Source of the DNA: an uncultured bacterium
GTDB lineage: Bacteria; Pseudomonadota; Alphaproteobacteria; Sphingomonadales; Sphingomonadaceae
Direction: 5' to 3'
Length of the DNA: 64,000 nucleotides
Assembly (NCBI GenBank): GCA_942636505.2
Contig: CALOGB020000056.1
Span: 496,001 to 560,000, forward strand
Below, piece after piece: positions 33,206 through 42,171 of this stretch (position 1 is the stretch's first letter; each line of letters begins with the position of its first letter). The position numbers were made by a program, and so were the translations under genes. The notes under the pieces are model-generated. The model made no database searches, had not been told where the DNA came from, and saw only the letters and a list, made by a program, of their open reading frames with translations.

Positions 33206-34392
33206 CCAAGCCATTCAAGACGCTCGATGATATGGGCGATGTCCAGGGCAAGCGCGTGCTCGTCCGTGAAGACCTGAACGTGCCGATGGCCGAGGGTCGT
33301 GTCACCGACGACACCCGCCTGCGTGCGACTGTCGCGACCGTCGGCGAGCTTGCCGACAAGGGCGCGATCGTCCTCGTCCTCGCGCATTTCGGCCGTCCCA
33401 AGGGCCTGCCGAGCCCGGAATTCTCGTTGTCGCAGGTGGTGAAGCCGTACAGCGAAGTGCTGGGCCGGGAAGTCCGCTACATCGACTGGGAGGGCGCTGA
33501 CGACGCGGTTGCGACGCTGGAACCCGGCGATATCGCAGTGCTGGAGAATACGCGCTTCTTCGGTGGTGAAGAGACCAACGATCCGACGGTCGTGACGCGG
33601 TTCGCCAGCCTCGGCGACCTCTACGTCAACGACGCGTTCTCCGCCGCACACCGCGCGCACGCCTCGACCGAGGGGCTCGCGCACGTCCTGCCCGCCTTTG
33701 CCGGCCGGGCGATGGAAGCCGAACTCGACGCGCTCCAGAAGGCACTCGGCGAGCCCGAGCATCCGGTCGCGGCGGTCGTCGGTGGCGCCAAGGTGTCGTC
33801 GAAGCTCGATGTGCTCCGGCATCTCGTCACCAAGGTAGATCACCTGATCATCGGCGGCGGCATGGCCAACACCTTCCTCGCGGCGCGCGGCGTCGACGTC
33901 GGCAAAAGCCTGTGCGAACATGAGCTTGCGAGTGTTTGCGAACAGATCATGGAAGCGGCGGACAAGGCGAACTGCACGGTCCACCTGCCATACGACGTCG
34001 TGGTCGCGAAGGAGTTTAAGCCGAACCCCGCCACCCGCACCGTCAACGTCCACGAAGTCGCTGCCGACGAAATGATCCTCGATGTCGGCCCGGCCGCGGT
34101 CGAGTCGCTTGGCGACGTCCTCAAGAACTGCCGCACGCTAGTCTGGAACGGTCCGCTTGGTGCGTTCGAGACGCCACCGTTCGACAAGGCGACCGTCGCC
34201 CTCGCAAAGACTGCCGCAGCACTGACCGAAGGCGGCTCGCTCGTCTCCGTCGCCGGTGGCGGCGATACGGTCGCGGCGCTCAACCATGCCGGTGTCGCGG
34301 ACGCCTTCACGTTCGTCTCGACCGCGGGCGGCGCGTTCCTGGAATGGATGGAAGGCAAGGACCTTCCCGGCGTCGCCGCGCTGACCCGCTAA
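33202..34392 (+). CDS. pgk: Phosphoglycerate kinase
   Basis: 396 residues, normal length. It transfers phosphate from 1,3-bisphosphoglycerate to ADP. Signatures are [12 protein letters not shown] (N-terminal substrate domain), HFGRPKG, the hinge [15 protein letters not shown] and the C-terminal nucleotide motif [15 protein letters not shown] 33202 overlaps the MOSC gene stop. The stop codon overlaps the convergent TlpA-like gene stop by a few bases. Confidence 0.95.
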   Translation: MTKPFKTLDDMGDVQGKRVLVREDLNVPMAEGRVTDDTRLRATVATVGELADKGAIVLVLAHFGRPKGLPSPEFSLSQVVKPYSEVLGREVRYIDWEGADDAVATLEPGDIAVLENTRFFGGEETNDPTVVTRFASLGDLYVNDAFSAAHRAHASTEGLAHVLPAFAGRAMEAELDALQKALGEPEHPVAAVVGGAKVSSKLDVLRHLVTKVDHLIIGGGMANTFLAARGVDVGKSLCEHELASVCEQIMEAADKANCTVHLPYDVVVAKEFKPNPATRTVNVHEVAADEMILDVGPAAVESLGDVLKNCRTLVWNGPLGAFETPPFDKATVALAKTAAALTEGGSLVSVAGGGDTVAALNHAGVADAFTFVSTAGGAFLEWMEGKDLPGVAALTR

Positions 34393-34898
34393 GGCGCGGG
34401 TTCCCGCAGCAGTGGGACCAGCAGGCCGTTCAAGTCGTTAAGGTCGAACGCGCCGGTTTTTGCGTACCGCACGATACCGGCGCGATCGATGATGTAGTTG
34501 GTGGGGAGGGCGCCCATCACCGCGAACGGCCCCTTGATCCGGCGCGCGGACGGGATCGCCATCGCGGCGAACAACGGCTTGAGCTTGGATGCGGGCAGCG
34601 AATCTTCCGTCGCCACGGCGAATACCCGCAGGCCGTTGTCCTTGCGAACCCGGTAATAGGCATCGAGCGGCGGCAGTTCCGCCTTGCACGGTCCGCACCA
34701 CGTCGCCCAGAAATTCAGAACCACGACTTGGCCGCGAAGGTCGGCGCTGCGGACCTTGCTGCCGTCGATCAGCGTCAGTTCGAAGTCGGGTGCGCGCTCG
34801 CCAATCTTTACCGCGGCGGCCGCTGCCGTTGCTGGTCCCGGTGCCGCGGATCCCGCCAGCAGCGCCGCACACGTTATGATCCCGCGCAAAATCGTCAT
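34389..34898 (-). CDS. TlpA-like periplasmic thioredoxin
   Basis: 169 residues: a signal peptide ([18 protein letters not shown]) followed by a thioredoxin fold with the redox motif [16 protein letters not shown] and the cis-Pro region [12 protein letters not shown]. It is predicted to be a periplasmic disulfide reductase of the TlpA/ResA type, used in cytochrome c maturation or envelope redox control. ATG 34898 is preceded by GAGGG and puts the signal peptide at the start. It is convergent with pgk with overlapping stops. Confidence 0.85.
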   Translation of the reverse strand: MTILRGIITCAALLAGSAAPGPATAAAAAVKIGERAPDFELTLIDGSKVRSADLRGQVVVLNFWATWCGPCKAELPPLDAYYRVRKDNGLRVFAVATEDSLPASKLKPLFAAMAIPSARRIKGPFAVMGALPTNYIIDRAGIVRYAKTGAFDLNDLNGLLVPLLREPAP

Positions 34899-35002
34899 TG
34901 CCCTCGTCTCTCTATGGACATTCTCCGCGTCCGACGACCTTCCGTCAATCACGCGGCAAACCGAGCGGACAGGGGATTGATCCCGGCTATCCGCGCGCCT
35001 AT

Positions 35003-35018
35003 GTTTAACATGTTAAAC
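35003..35018. promoter_or_regulatory. Perfect 16-bp palindrome, likely toxin-antitoxin operator
   Basis: GTTTAACATGTTAAAC is a perfect dyad ending next to the GGAG ribosome site and 10 bases before the antitoxin ATG. Ribbon-helix-helix antitoxins bind such sites as dimers of dimers and repress their own operon, so this is the likely autoregulatory operator. It is strikingly A/T-rich against the surrounding sequence. Confidence 0.7.
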
Positions 35019-35028
35019 GGAGACTGGG

Positions 35029-35313
35029 ATGCTCGGCGTCAGGCTCGATAGCGAACTTGAAGAACGACTCGCGGCAGTTGCGCGCACCCAGGGGCGCAGC
35101 AAGAGCGATATCGCACGCGAAGCCGTACGACGCTATGTCGAACGCCACGACGAGGCGTTCCTGGCCGAGGCACGGCGTCAGTCGCTGGCGGCGGCGGCAC
35201 TTGGCTGGACCGAAGAAGACGAGGAATGGGAACGGTTGGGTGTAGCTTGGGATGATCCCGATTCCGCTAACGGTCGCCACGATGCCAGCAATCGCCGTGA
35301 TGCCGCCGAATGA
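35029..35313 (+). CDS. Ribbon-helix-helix antitoxin
   Basis: 94 residues. The N-terminal ~45 residues fit the RHH/CopG fold (LGVRLDSELEERLAAVARTQ, GRSKSDIAREAVRRYVE). The C-terminal half is acidic and extended, as expected for toxin-wrapping regions. GGAG lies six bases before ATG 35029. The stop overlaps the toxin start by four bases (ATGA), the typical antitoxin-first arrangement. It should neutralise the downstream MazF-like toxin and repress the operon through the adjacent palindrome. Confidence 0.82.
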   Translation: MLGVRLDSELEERLAAVARTQGRSKSDIAREAVRRYVERHDEAFLAEARRQSLAAAALGWTEEDEEWERLGVAWDDPDSANGRHDASNRRDAAE

Positions 35314-35642
35314 AACGCGGTGATATTGTCACTATTGCCGACGCGGCCGCGGGGGATTTCGCCAGGAAGCCGCGCCCGGCGCTCGTCGTTCAGACCGACG
35401 CGTTCCTCCGAGACCACGACAGCGTTACGGTGTGTTTGATTACCAGCCAGCTTGCCGGCCTCGGCATGTTCCGCATACCGATCGCAGCAAATCCCGATAC
35501 GGGGCTCTTCAAGCCGAGCGAGGTCAGTATCGATAAAGTGCAGTCGGTCTGGCGGCATCGCATCGGTCGACGGGTCGGCACTGCTTCGAATGAAACCATG
35601 TTTGCGGTCGATCAGGCACTTCGCCGATGGCTCGAACTTTAA
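35310..35642 (+). CDS. MazF/PemK-family toxin (endoribonuclease)
   Basis: 110 residues of the PemK/MazF family. It opens with KRGDIVTIA and then KPRPALVVQTDAF, the beta-strand pair that carries the conserved Arg-Pro-Ala-Val motif. The rest, SVTVCLITSQL and the Glu/Asp-rich EVSIDKVQSVW, matches the rest of the barrel. Family members cleave mRNA at short sequence motifs; the recognition site here is unknown. Length and conserved elements look intact, so the toxin is probably functional. Confidence 0.85.
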   Translation: MKRGDIVTIADAAAGDFARKPRPALVVQTDAFLRDHDSVTVCLITSQLAGLGMFRIPIAANPDTGLFKPSEVSIDKVQSVWRHRIGRRVGTASNETMFAVDQALRRWLEL

Positions 35643-35664
35643 AATACTGAGAGAGGACTTACTC

Positions 35665-36585
35665 ATGACTTCCACGATCACTCCCCAAGTCAAAACCATT
35701 CTCGACAAATACGAAGCCACCAGTTCGGCGGTGAAGGCGAACCTCGCGCGCATCCTGATGCAGGGCAAGCTCGGCGGCACCGGCAAGCTTGTGATCCTGC
35801 CGGTCGACCAGGGCTTCGAGCATGGCCCGGCGCGCAGCTTTTCCGTGAACCCGCCCGCGTACGATCCGCATTACCACTACCAGCTCGCGATCGACGCAGG
35901 GCTCAGTGCCTATGCCGCCCCGCTCGGCATGCTCGAAGCGGGAGCGGATACGTTTGCCGGGCAGATTCCGACGATCCTGAAGTGCAACAGCTCGAACAGT
36001 TGGGCGACGACGATCGACCAGGCGGTGACGGCGACGGTGTCCGACGCGGTGCGGCTCGGCTCGGCCGCGATCGGCTTCACGATCTATCCGGGTGCGGACC
36101 AGTTCTTCGACCTCGTCGAGGAAATCCGCGAGCTGAGCGAAGAAGCCAAGTCGGTCGGCATCGCGACGGTGATCTGGTCGTATCCGCGCGGCGGCGAGCT
36201 GACCAAGGACGGCGAGCTCGCTTTGGACGTCGGCGCCTATGCCGCGCACATCGCGGCGCTGCTCGGCGCGCACATCATCAAGACCAAGCTGCCGACCGCG
36301 CATATCGAGCAGAAGGAAGCCAAGCCGCTGTATGCGAACACCGACTGGTCGAAGCAGTCGGATCGCGTGAAGCACGTCGTCCAGTCGAGCTTTGCCGGGC
36401 GCCGTATCAACGTCTTCTCGGGCGGCGCGTCGAAGGGCGAGGACGCGATCTTCCAGGACGCGCGCGACATTCGCGACGGCGGCGGCAACGGCTCGATCAT
36501 CGGCCGCAACACCTTCCAGCGCCCGCGCGACGAAGCGCTGGCGATGCTCGACCGGATCATCCGGATCTACAAGAACGAGGAATAA
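35665..36585 (+). CDS. fbaB: Class I fructose-bisphosphate aldolase (FbaB/DhnA type)
   Basis: 306 residues of the archaeal-like class I aldolase family (DhnA/FbaB). It cleaves fructose 1,6-bisphosphate through a Schiff base. Seen are the N-terminal LVILPVDQGFEHGP, an IIKTKLP segment that carries the Schiff-base Lys, and the phosphate-binding VFSGGASKGE plus IIGRNTFQRP. AGAGGA lies before ATG 35665. It completes the gap-pgk-fba glycolytic set, although a toxin-antitoxin pair and a TlpA-like gene now separate it from pgk. Confidence 0.88.
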   Translation: MTSTITPQVKTILDKYEATSSAVKANLARILMQGKLGGTGKLVILPVDQGFEHGPARSFSVNPPAYDPHYHYQLAIDAGLSAYAAPLGMLEAGADTFAGQIPTILKCNSSNSWATTIDQAVTATVSDAVRLGSAAIGFTIYPGADQFFDLVEEIRELSEEAKSVGIATVIWSYPRGGELTKDGELALDVGAYAAHIAALLGAHIIKTKLPTAHIEQKEAKPLYANTDWSKQSDRVKHVVQSSFAGRRINVFSGGASKGEDAIFQDARDIRDGGGNGSIIGRNTFQRPRDEALAMLDRIIRIYKNEE

Positions 36586-36602
36586 GCCTTGGTCTGCCCT
36601 CG

Positions 36603-36631
36603 CGTCACCCCGGTCTCGCGCCGGGGTGACG
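36603..36631. repeat. Short palindrome between fbaB and thiE (family C core)
   Basis: CGTCACCCCGG and CCGGGGTGACG form a perfect 11-bp hairpin with a 7-base loop. It is the outer arm type of the family C repeats, here without the middle part. It may act as an mRNA 3'-end stem between two co-directional genes; no T-tract follows. Confidence 0.75.
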
Positions 36632-36660
36632 TGGCGGGCATGAGCGGCTAGGGGGCGGAC

Positions 36661-37350
36661 ATGACCGAATTCGAAGATCCGCTGGGCCCGCTCGATCCCA
36701 ATTTCGCCGAGAACTTCCGCCGCGACATGCGCCGGCCGGCTTGCCAGTTGTATCTTGTATCGCCGCTGGACGTCGGGGGTAATTTCCCCGAGCGTCTGGC
36801 ACGAGCGCTCGATGCCGGGCCGGTGGCCGCGTTCCAGTTCCGCGTCAAGGATATCGACCAGCACGCCGCCGCTGCGCTGGGCGAGCCGTTGCGCGCGATC
36901 TGTGCCGAGCGCGATGTCGCGTTCATCGTCAACGACGATATCGGGCTCGCCAAGCGGCTCGACGCGGATGGCGTGCATCTCGGGCAGGACGACGGCGATC
37001 CGCGCGAGGCACGCGCGCAGCTCGGGCCCAACGCGCAGATCGGCGTGAGCTGTCACGGCAGCCGCCATCTGGCGATGGAAGCGGGCGAGGCCGGGGCCGA
37101 CTACGTGGCGTTCGGGGCGTTCTATCCGACGACGACGAAGGTCGCGACGCATACCGCCGAGCCGGTGATCCTGTCCTGGTGGTCGACTCTGTTCGAGATG
37201 CCTTGCGTGGCGATCGGTGGGATCACGCCGGAGAATGCCGCGCCGCTGGTGGCCGCCGGGGCGGACTTCATCGCGGTGTCGGGCGCCGTCTGGGGCGGCG
37301 ACGAGGTTGCCGCGGTCAAGGCGTTTGCCGACGTGCTCGCCCAGCGCTGA
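36661..37350 (+). CDS. thiE: Thiamine-phosphate synthase
   Basis: 229 residues with a TIM-barrel. Motifs are AFQFRVKD (phosphate/substrate strand), [24 protein letters not shown], the signature GVSCHG and the phosphate-binding [27 protein letters not shown]. It joins HMP pyrophosphate and thiazole phosphate to thiamine phosphate. The N-terminus is about 25 residues longer than usual. No TPP riboswitch is visible in the short upstream gap. Confidence 0.88.
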   Translation: MTEFEDPLGPLDPNFAENFRRDMRRPACQLYLVSPLDVGGNFPERLARALDAGPVAAFQFRVKDIDQHAAAALGEPLRAICAERDVAFIVNDDIGLAKRLDADGVHLGQDDGDPREARAQLGPNAQIGVSCHGSRHLAMEAGEAGADYVAFGAFYPTTTKVATHTAEPVILSWWSTLFEMPCVAIGGITPENAAPLVAAGADFIAVSGAVWGGDEVAAVKAFADVLAQR

Positions 37351-37426
37351 GATCGCGCCGAACCGTTGGAAACAACCGTCGTCCCGACCGTTTGATGCAC
37401 GAGCGTAACGGTTGGGGATGACGGGC

Positions 37427-38440
37427 ATGAAGGCATTAACGACGAAGGCTTCGGTTCTTGCGGCCTGCCTGCTGGGCGCCGCATCGCCCGCGATAGCGCA
37501 GACCGCGCCGACCAAGCCCGTACCGATCGATCGCAACGTGCTTCACGTGCAGGTCATCCTCGATCATCTCGGCTTCGGTCCGGGCGTACTCGACGGGCGT
37601 GGCGGGCAGTCGCTCGTCGCGGCACTGAAGGGGTTCCAGGAAGCAAAGGGCCTGCCGATCACCGGCAAGCCCGACGCACGGACGTTGCAGGCGCTGTATC
37701 CATACCGCGCCGCGCGGCCGACCGTGACGGTCGCGCTGACGCCGGAGATGCTGGCGGGGCCGTTCGTCAATCCGTTCCCGAAGGATCCCGCCAAGCAGGC
37801 CGAACTCCCGTCGCTGGGCTACAAGAACGTCATGGAGAAGCTCGGCGAGATGTTCCACACGACGCCGGCGGTGATCGTGGCGCTGAACTCGCCGACGACC
37901 AAGCTGACGGCGGGTACGAAGGTGGTGTTCCCCAACGCGCTGCCATCGTCGCGCGCCTATGATCCGAAGCTGAAGCCGGACTGGATCGCGACGCTCACCA
38001 TGTTGAACGTCGATGCGAAGCAGCCTCAGGCCGATCATATCGTCGTCGACAAGTCGGACGGCGTGCTCCGCGTGCTCGACGCGAACGACAAGCTGATTGC
38101 GCAATTCTCCGCGACGATGGGGTCGAGCCATGATCCGCTGCCGCTTGGTACATGGACGATCAAGGGCTCCGATTACAATCCGAAGTTCCACTTCAATCCC
38201 GCGTTGTTTTGGGATGCGAAGAAGGGGCAGCAGAAGGAAATGCTCCCGCCGGGGCCGAACGGGCCGGTCGGCGTGGTCTGGATGGATCTTTCGAAGGAGC
38301 ATTACGGCATTCACGGTACGCCGAACCCCGAGACGATCGGGCGTGCGGAGAGCCATGGCTGCATTCGCCTGACCAACTGGGATGCGGCGCGATTGTCGAT
38401 GATGATCAAGCCGGGCACCAAGGCCGTGTTCCAGGCGTGA
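37427..38440 (+). CDS. L,D-transpeptidase (YkuD domain)
   Basis: 337 residues from ATG 37427 (an in-frame ATG at 37418 is equally open). Signal peptide KALTTKASVLAACLLGAASPAIA. Residues ~40-90 form a peptidoglycan-binding repeat (LDHLGFGPGVLDGRGG, GFQEAKGLPITGKPDARTL). The C-terminal YkuD domain carries HGTPNPETIGRAESHGCIRL, with the catalytic Cys in SHGCIR. It makes 3-3 peptidoglycan crosslinks or attaches proteins to peptidoglycan in the periplasm. Followed after four bases by an M23 peptidase gene, a co-transcribed envelope pair. Confidence 0.88.
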   Translation: MKALTTKASVLAACLLGAASPAIAQTAPTKPVPIDRNVLHVQVILDHLGFGPGVLDGRGGQSLVAALKGFQEAKGLPITGKPDARTLQALYPYRAARPTVTVALTPEMLAGPFVNPFPKDPAKQAELPSLGYKNVMEKLGEMFHTTPAVIVALNSPTTKLTAGTKVVFPNALPSSRAYDPKLKPDWIATLTMLNVDAKQPQADHIVVDKSDGVLRVLDANDKLIAQFSATMGSSHDPLPLGTWTIKGSDYNPKFHFNPALFWDAKKGQQKEMLPPGPNGPVGVVWMDLSKEHYGIHGTPNPETIGRAESHGCIRLTNWDAARLSMMIKPGTKAVFQA

Positions 38441-38444
38441 GGCG

Positions 38445-39050
38445 ATGACGCGGACGTTCTGGATCATTCTCGGGCTGATCGTGGTTGTGGTCGGTGGCTT
38501 TGCGTCAATGGTGTCGTTCGGGAGCAGCGGTAGCGGCATCGAGCGGCGGGTGCCTTGGCGCAAGCCGGTGCCTCCCGCCGAGGTCGCTGCCGTTAATACA
38601 ACGCCTGGAGCCTTGGCCGTTCCGGTAGCGGGCGTGCCGCGGAAAGCGATCGCGAATAGCTGGAACGATGCGCGGGGCGGCGGTCTGCGTGGGCATCACG
38701 GGACGGACATCATGGCACCGGGAGGCACGCCTGTCGTTGCCGCCGCATCTGGGCGGATCGAGAAGCTGTTCCAGAGCGGGCTTGGCGGGATCACACTCTA
38801 CGTCCGCTCGCCCGACCGCCGTTGGACCTATTACTACGCGCACCTTGCCGGCTACGCCGCGGGCATCCGCGAGGGCATGGCGGTCAAGGCGGGTGATACG
38901 CTGGGCTATGTCGGCGATACCGGCGACGCGGGGGCGGGCAATTACCACCTGCATTTCGGGCTGACCAAGATGCAGCCGGGCGAGCGCTGGTATCAGGGCG
39001 AGAACGTGAACCCGTACCCGCTGCTTGCCGGAAGCCGGTCGCCCCGCTAA
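38445..39050 (+). CDS. M23 family metallopeptidase (LytM-like)
   Basis: 201 residues with an N-terminal membrane anchor ([19 protein letters not shown]) and a LytM domain with zinc motif [14 protein letters not shown] (His-x3-Asp) and HLHF. It is predicted to be a periplasmic peptidoglycan endopeptidase tethered to the inner membrane. All metal ligands are present. It lies four bases after the L,D-transpeptidase gene. Confidence 0.87.
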   Translation: MTRTFWIILGLIVVVVGGFASMVSFGSSGSGIERRVPWRKPVPPAEVAAVNTTPGALAVPVAGVPRKAIANSWNDARGGGLRGHHGTDIMAPGGTPVVAAASGRIEKLFQSGLGGITLYVRSPDRRWTYYYAHLAGYAAGIREGMAVKAGDTLGYVGDTGDAGAGNYHLHFGLTKMQPGERWYQGENVNPYPLLAGSRSPR

Positions 39051-39136
39051 AGCCCGCCGCTTCGGGTTTCAGCAGAGCCACGCCTCAGGGCCATGCTTCG
39101 CGGACGGCCCCTAGCTCTTTCCAGCAGGAATCGGTC

Positions 39137-39700
39137 ATGAAGATCAACGCGGTCGAGATTCGTCCCGGCAACATTCTTGAATATGAGGGCGGCATCTGGC
39201 GCGCCGTCAAGATTCAGCACACCCAGCCCGGCAAGGGCGGTGCCTATATGCAGGTCGAGATGAAGAACCTCATCGACGGCCGCAAGAACAACACCCGCTT
39301 CCGCTCCGCCGAGAGCGTCGAGAAGGTACGGCTCGAGACCGTCGACTTCCAGTTCCTGTTCCGCGAAGGCGACATGCTCACCTTCATGGACAAGATCAAT
39401 TACGAGCAGATCTCGCTCGACGCCGACATCCTGGGCGACGCCGCGGCGTTCCTGCAGGACGGTATGGACGTGGTGATGGAGCTCTGGGAAGAGCGGCCAA
39501 TCTCGGTCCAGCTTCCCGACACGATCGAGGCGCTGATCGTCGAGGCGGATGCCGTCGTGAAGGGGCAGACCGCTTCGTCGAGCTACAAGCCTGCCGTGCT
39601 CGAAAACGGCGTGCGCGTGATGGTGCCGCCGCATATCGGCGCGGGCACGCGGATCGTGGTCGATGTGTACGAGCAGACCTACGTAAGGCGCGCAGACTAA
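39137..39700 (+). CDS. efp: Elongation factor P
   Basis: 187 residues, the normal length. EF-P relieves ribosome stalling at polyproline. The N-terminal KOW-like domain has the modification-loop Lys in QPGKGGAY (residue 33); the C-terminal OB domains end in [16 protein letters not shown]. Whether the Lys is modified cannot be inferred from this window, as no epmA/epmB or equivalent lies here. Short, separate promoter region upstream. Confidence 0.95.
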   Translation: MKINAVEIRPGNILEYEGGIWRAVKIQHTQPGKGGAYMQVEMKNLIDGRKNNTRFRSAESVEKVRLETVDFQFLFREGDMLTFMDKINYEQISLDADILGDAAAFLQDGMDVVMELWEERPISVQLPDTIEALIVEADAVVKGQTASSSYKPAVLENGVRVMVPPHIGAGTRIVVDVYEQTYVRRAD

Positions 39701-39705
39701 AATCT

Positions 39706-39853
39706 GCTCCCCCTCCCGCAAGCGGGAGGGGGCCGGGGGGTGGGCACCCGCCCTCCATGGTACGCGACGATACTGGCGCGAACAATTTCGATGCCGCGCG
39801 ACGCTGATAGCGCGAGCCCACCCCCGGCCCCTCCCGCTTGCGGGAGGGGGGAG
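39706..39853. repeat. Palindromic repeat, family A, copy 3
   Basis: Outer arms CCCCTCCCGCAAGCGGGAGG and CCTCCCGCTTGCGGGAGG-like, inner GGGGTGGG/CCCACCCCC. It separates efp from the inositol-monophosphatase gene, whose start ATG lies 11 bases after the repeat's final GGGGGGAG. Confidence 0.85.
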
Positions 39854-39863
39854 ATAGAATACC

Positions 39864-40676
39864 ATGCCCAGCCATTCCGGCATCATGACCGTCATCGAGC
39901 GCGCCGCCCGCAAGGCCGCGCCGCGTTTGCGTCGCGACTTCAACGAGGTCCAGCAGCTCCAGGTGAGCCGCAAGGGTCCAGCCGACTTCGTCAGCCAGGC
40001 CGATCAGCGCGCCGAGCAGACGATCTTCGAAGAACTTTCGCACGCCCGTCCCGACTGGGGCATGCTGATGGAGGAGCGCGGCGAGGTCGAGGGCGATCCG
40101 AACAAGCCGCGGTTCATCGTCGATCCGTTGGATGGGACGTCGAACTTCCTCCACGGCATCCCGCATTTCTGCATCTCGATCGCGGTCGAGGAGCCGATGC
40201 CGAACGGCAAGCGCGAGGTGACCACCGCGCTGGTGTATCAGCCGCTGACCGATGAGAGCTTCTGGGCTGAGAAGGGCCGGGGCGCTTGGCTCACCGACCA
40301 GCGGCTGCGCGTGTCGTCGCGGCGTGATCTCTCCGAATCGCTGATCGCGACGGGGATTCCGTTCCTCGGGCATGGCGACTTTGCGCAGTGGAGCCGGATC
40401 TTTGGCGCGGTTGCGCCTGAGGTTGCGGGCATCCGTCGTCTTGGGGCAGCGGCGTTGGATCTGGCTTGGCTTGCGGCCGGTCGTTTCGACGGGTTCTGGG
40501 AATCGAACCTGAAGCCTTGGGATGTCGCGGCGGGCATGCTGCTGGTAAAGGAAGCCGGCGGCTTCGTCACCGACTTCCGTGGCGGCGATCGCGCGATGGA
40601 GCGTAACGAGTTCCTCGCTGCGAACGACGCTCTCCACTCGCGTCTGCACAAGCTAGTGGCCGGAGCGTTGCGCTAA
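39864..40676 (+). CDS. Inositol monophosphatase family protein (SuhB-like)
   Basis: 270 residues. Mg2+-dependent phosphatase fold with the metal motif IVDPLDGTSNFLHG, an upstream Glu pair (MEERGE) and the C-terminal KPWDVAAGMLL. It dephosphorylates myo-inositol 1-phosphate or 3'-phosphoadenosine phosphate type substrates; SuhB also moonlights in rRNA transcription. ATG 39864 uses a purine-rich site at the edge of the repeat. A later in-frame ATG (39885) lacks any ribosome-binding site. Confidence 0.87.
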   Translation: MPSHSGIMTVIERAARKAAPRLRRDFNEVQQLQVSRKGPADFVSQADQRAEQTIFEELSHARPDWGMLMEERGEVEGDPNKPRFIVDPLDGTSNFLHGIPHFCISIAVEEPMPNGKREVTTALVYQPLTDESFWAEKGRGAWLTDQRLRVSSRRDLSESLIATGIPFLGHGDFAQWSRIFGAVAPEVAGIRRLGAAALDLAWLAAGRFDGFWESNLKPWDVAAGMLLVKEAGGFVTDFRGGDRAMERNEFLAANDALHSRLHKLVAGALR

Positions 40677-40689
40677 GGCGGATGAACTA

Positions 40690-40811
40690 TCCCCCCCCGC
40701 AAGGGGGAGGTGGCTGGCGTTTGCCAGTCGGAGGGGGAGGTAAGGGCAACCTCTGGTCCGCGTCCTCCCCTCCGTCACCTTCGGTGCCACCTCCCCCTGG
40801 CGGGGGAGGAT
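40690..40811. repeat. Palindromic repeat, family B, copy 2
   Basis: CCCCCCGCAAGGGGGAGG at the left and CCTCCCCCTGGCGGGGGAGG at the right, with TGGCGTTTGCCA and GTCACCTTCGGTG inside. Same layout as copy 1 after the DsbD-like gene. Confidence 0.85.
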
Positions 40812-40951
40812 CGTGAGGTTGACAGCCTCAGCGCGCAGTCCGTTATGCCGGCTTGTTCTGGTATCCACTCGCGCAAAACATCTTCCGTTGTTTGTTTGCG
40901 GTGCGGGGGGACCTCGGGATTGCTCGGTGTATCCCCTAGAGCCGAAGTTAG

Positions 40952-41011
40952 CTTGTCTCCCCGCGAAGGCGGGGATCCAGACTGGGCTCCCGCCTTCGCG
41001 GGAGAACAAGG
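40952..41011. repeat. Palindromic repeat, family C, copy 5
   Basis: CCCGCGAAGGCGGG hairpin, ATCCAGACTGGGCT, then CCCGCCTTCGCGGG hairpin. The three-hairpin order matches the copy at 17401-17452 and the decayed copy at 11347-11398. Confidence 0.85.
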
Positions 41012-41257
41012 AGGCGGGGGCTGTCTTTCGAACGCGGCGTCGTCTTTGCTTCTCAGCAAGGCGCCGGACACGTCCGAGGTGACGGATCGGTATTGGCGAC
41101 GTCATTGCGCGCCAACGCCCATCCACGCCAAGTGACGCATGTTTCCCGCCACCCCGGCCCCTCCACTTGCGAGTGATTCTCACACCCCCCGAGCCTTGCC
41201 CATCACCCCCCATCGGCCTAAAGCGGCCCCGTTCCGTTCGCACTTGCGAGAAGCAAT

Positions 41258-41632
41258 TTGGTCGACCTGTCGCACTATCTTCCGATCCTCCTGTTCCTCG
41301 GGATCGCCATCGCATTGTCGAGCACGTTCGTGTTCCTGCCGATGGCCGTCTCGCGCCTCACGGGATCGCATAAGCCTACGCCCGAGAAGCTCAGCGAATA
41401 CGAGTGCGGCTTTCCCGCATTCGAGGATCCGCGGAGCCAGTTCGACGTACGCTTCTACCTGATCGCCATCCTCTTCATCATCTTCGATCTCGAGGCCGCG
41501 TTCCTGTATCCCTGGGCCGTCTCGGTCTTCACGCTCGGCTGGACCGCGTGGATTTCGATGATGATCTTTATCGGCGAATTGGCCCTTGGCCTCGTCTACG
41601 CATGGAAGAAGGGAGCACTCGATTGGGAGTAG
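41258..41632 (+). CDS. nuoA: NADH-quinone oxidoreductase subunit A
   Basis: 124 residues, three transmembrane helices, first gene of a complete complex I operon. Family motifs are [20 protein letters not shown] and [13 protein letters not shown] (conserved Asp-Leu-Glu loop near the quinone site). The start is TTG 41258 with GAGAAG upstream; no in-frame ATG or GTG is closer to the usual N-terminus. It overlaps nuoB by ten bases. Confidence 0.93.
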   Translation: MVDLSHYLPILLFLGIAIALSSTFVFLPMAVSRLTGSHKPTPEKLSEYECGFPAFEDPRSQFDVRFYLIAILFIIFDLEAAFLYPWAVSVFTLGWTAWISMMIFIGELALGLVYAWKKGALDWE

Positions 41633-42171
41633 AGCTTCAGCCCGCACCCGGTTCGCCCAGCTCGCTGGTGACACCCGACCAGGGCTTTTTCGACGGATTG
41701 AACGGTGAACTGACGGACAAGGGTTTCCTCGTCACGTCGACCGAGGAGCTGTTCCAGTGGGCTCGTACAGGCTCGCTGTGGTGGATGACGTTCGGGCTCG
41801 CGTGCTGCGCGGTCGAGATGATCCACGTCAACATGCCGCGCTACGATCTCGAGCGCTTCGGCGCCGCACCGCGCGCTTCGCCGCGCCAGTCGGACGTGAT
41901 GATCGTCGCCGGCACGCTGTGCAACAAGATGGCCCCGGCACTGCGCAAGGTCTACGACCAGATGTCCGAGCCGAAGTACGTGATCTCGATGGGATCGTGT
42001 GCGAACGGCGGCGGCTATTATCATTACAGCTATAGCGTCGTGCGTGGCTGCGATCGGATCGTGCCGGTGGACATCTACGTCCCCGGGTGCCCGCCGACGG
42101 CTGAGGCGCTGCTGTACGGCATCATGCAGTTGCAGCGGAAGATCCGGCGGTCCGGGAGCATCGAGCGTTGA
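41623..42171 (+). CDS. nuoB: NADH-quinone oxidoreductase subunit B
   Basis: 182 residues. Carries the terminal N2 [4Fe-4S] cluster: [10 protein letters not shown] (tandem Cys), [10 protein letters not shown] and [11 protein letters not shown] provide the four ligands. TTG 41623 has GGGAG eight bases upstream and overlaps nuoA. Peripheral arm subunit passing electrons to ubiquinone. Confidence 0.93.
   Translation: MGVELQPAPGSPSSLVTPDQGFFDGLNGELTDKGFLVTSTEELFQWARTGSLWWMTFGLACCAVEMIHVNMPRYDLERFGAAPRASPRQSDVMIVAGTLCNKMAPALRKVYDQMSEPKYVISMGSCANGGGYYHYSYSVVRGCDRIVPVDIYVPGCPPTAEALLYGIMQLQRKIRRSGSIER

Larger units (their letters stand above)
40677..41257. other. 581-base gap before the nuo operon: repeats plus putative control region
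   Basis: No gene is visible on either strand. It holds a family B repeat (40690-40811), unrelated sequence (40812-40951), a family C repeat (40952-41011) and then about 245 bases that must contain the nuo promoter. In that last part the 10-mer CACTTGCGAG occurs twice (41164-41173 and 41241-41250), the second ending eight bases before the nuoA TTG. I see no convincing -35/-10 pair. Confidence 0.6.

Noticed and set aside
36586..36660. Gap before thiE considered as a TPP riboswitch
   Set aside because: Only 75 bases, filled by a simple hairpin of the repeat family, with no thi-box-like sequence.
35659..37536. 625-codon minus-strand open frame
   Set aside because: It lies opposite fbaB, thiE and the L,D-transpeptidase, has shadow-frame composition and no plausible start context.
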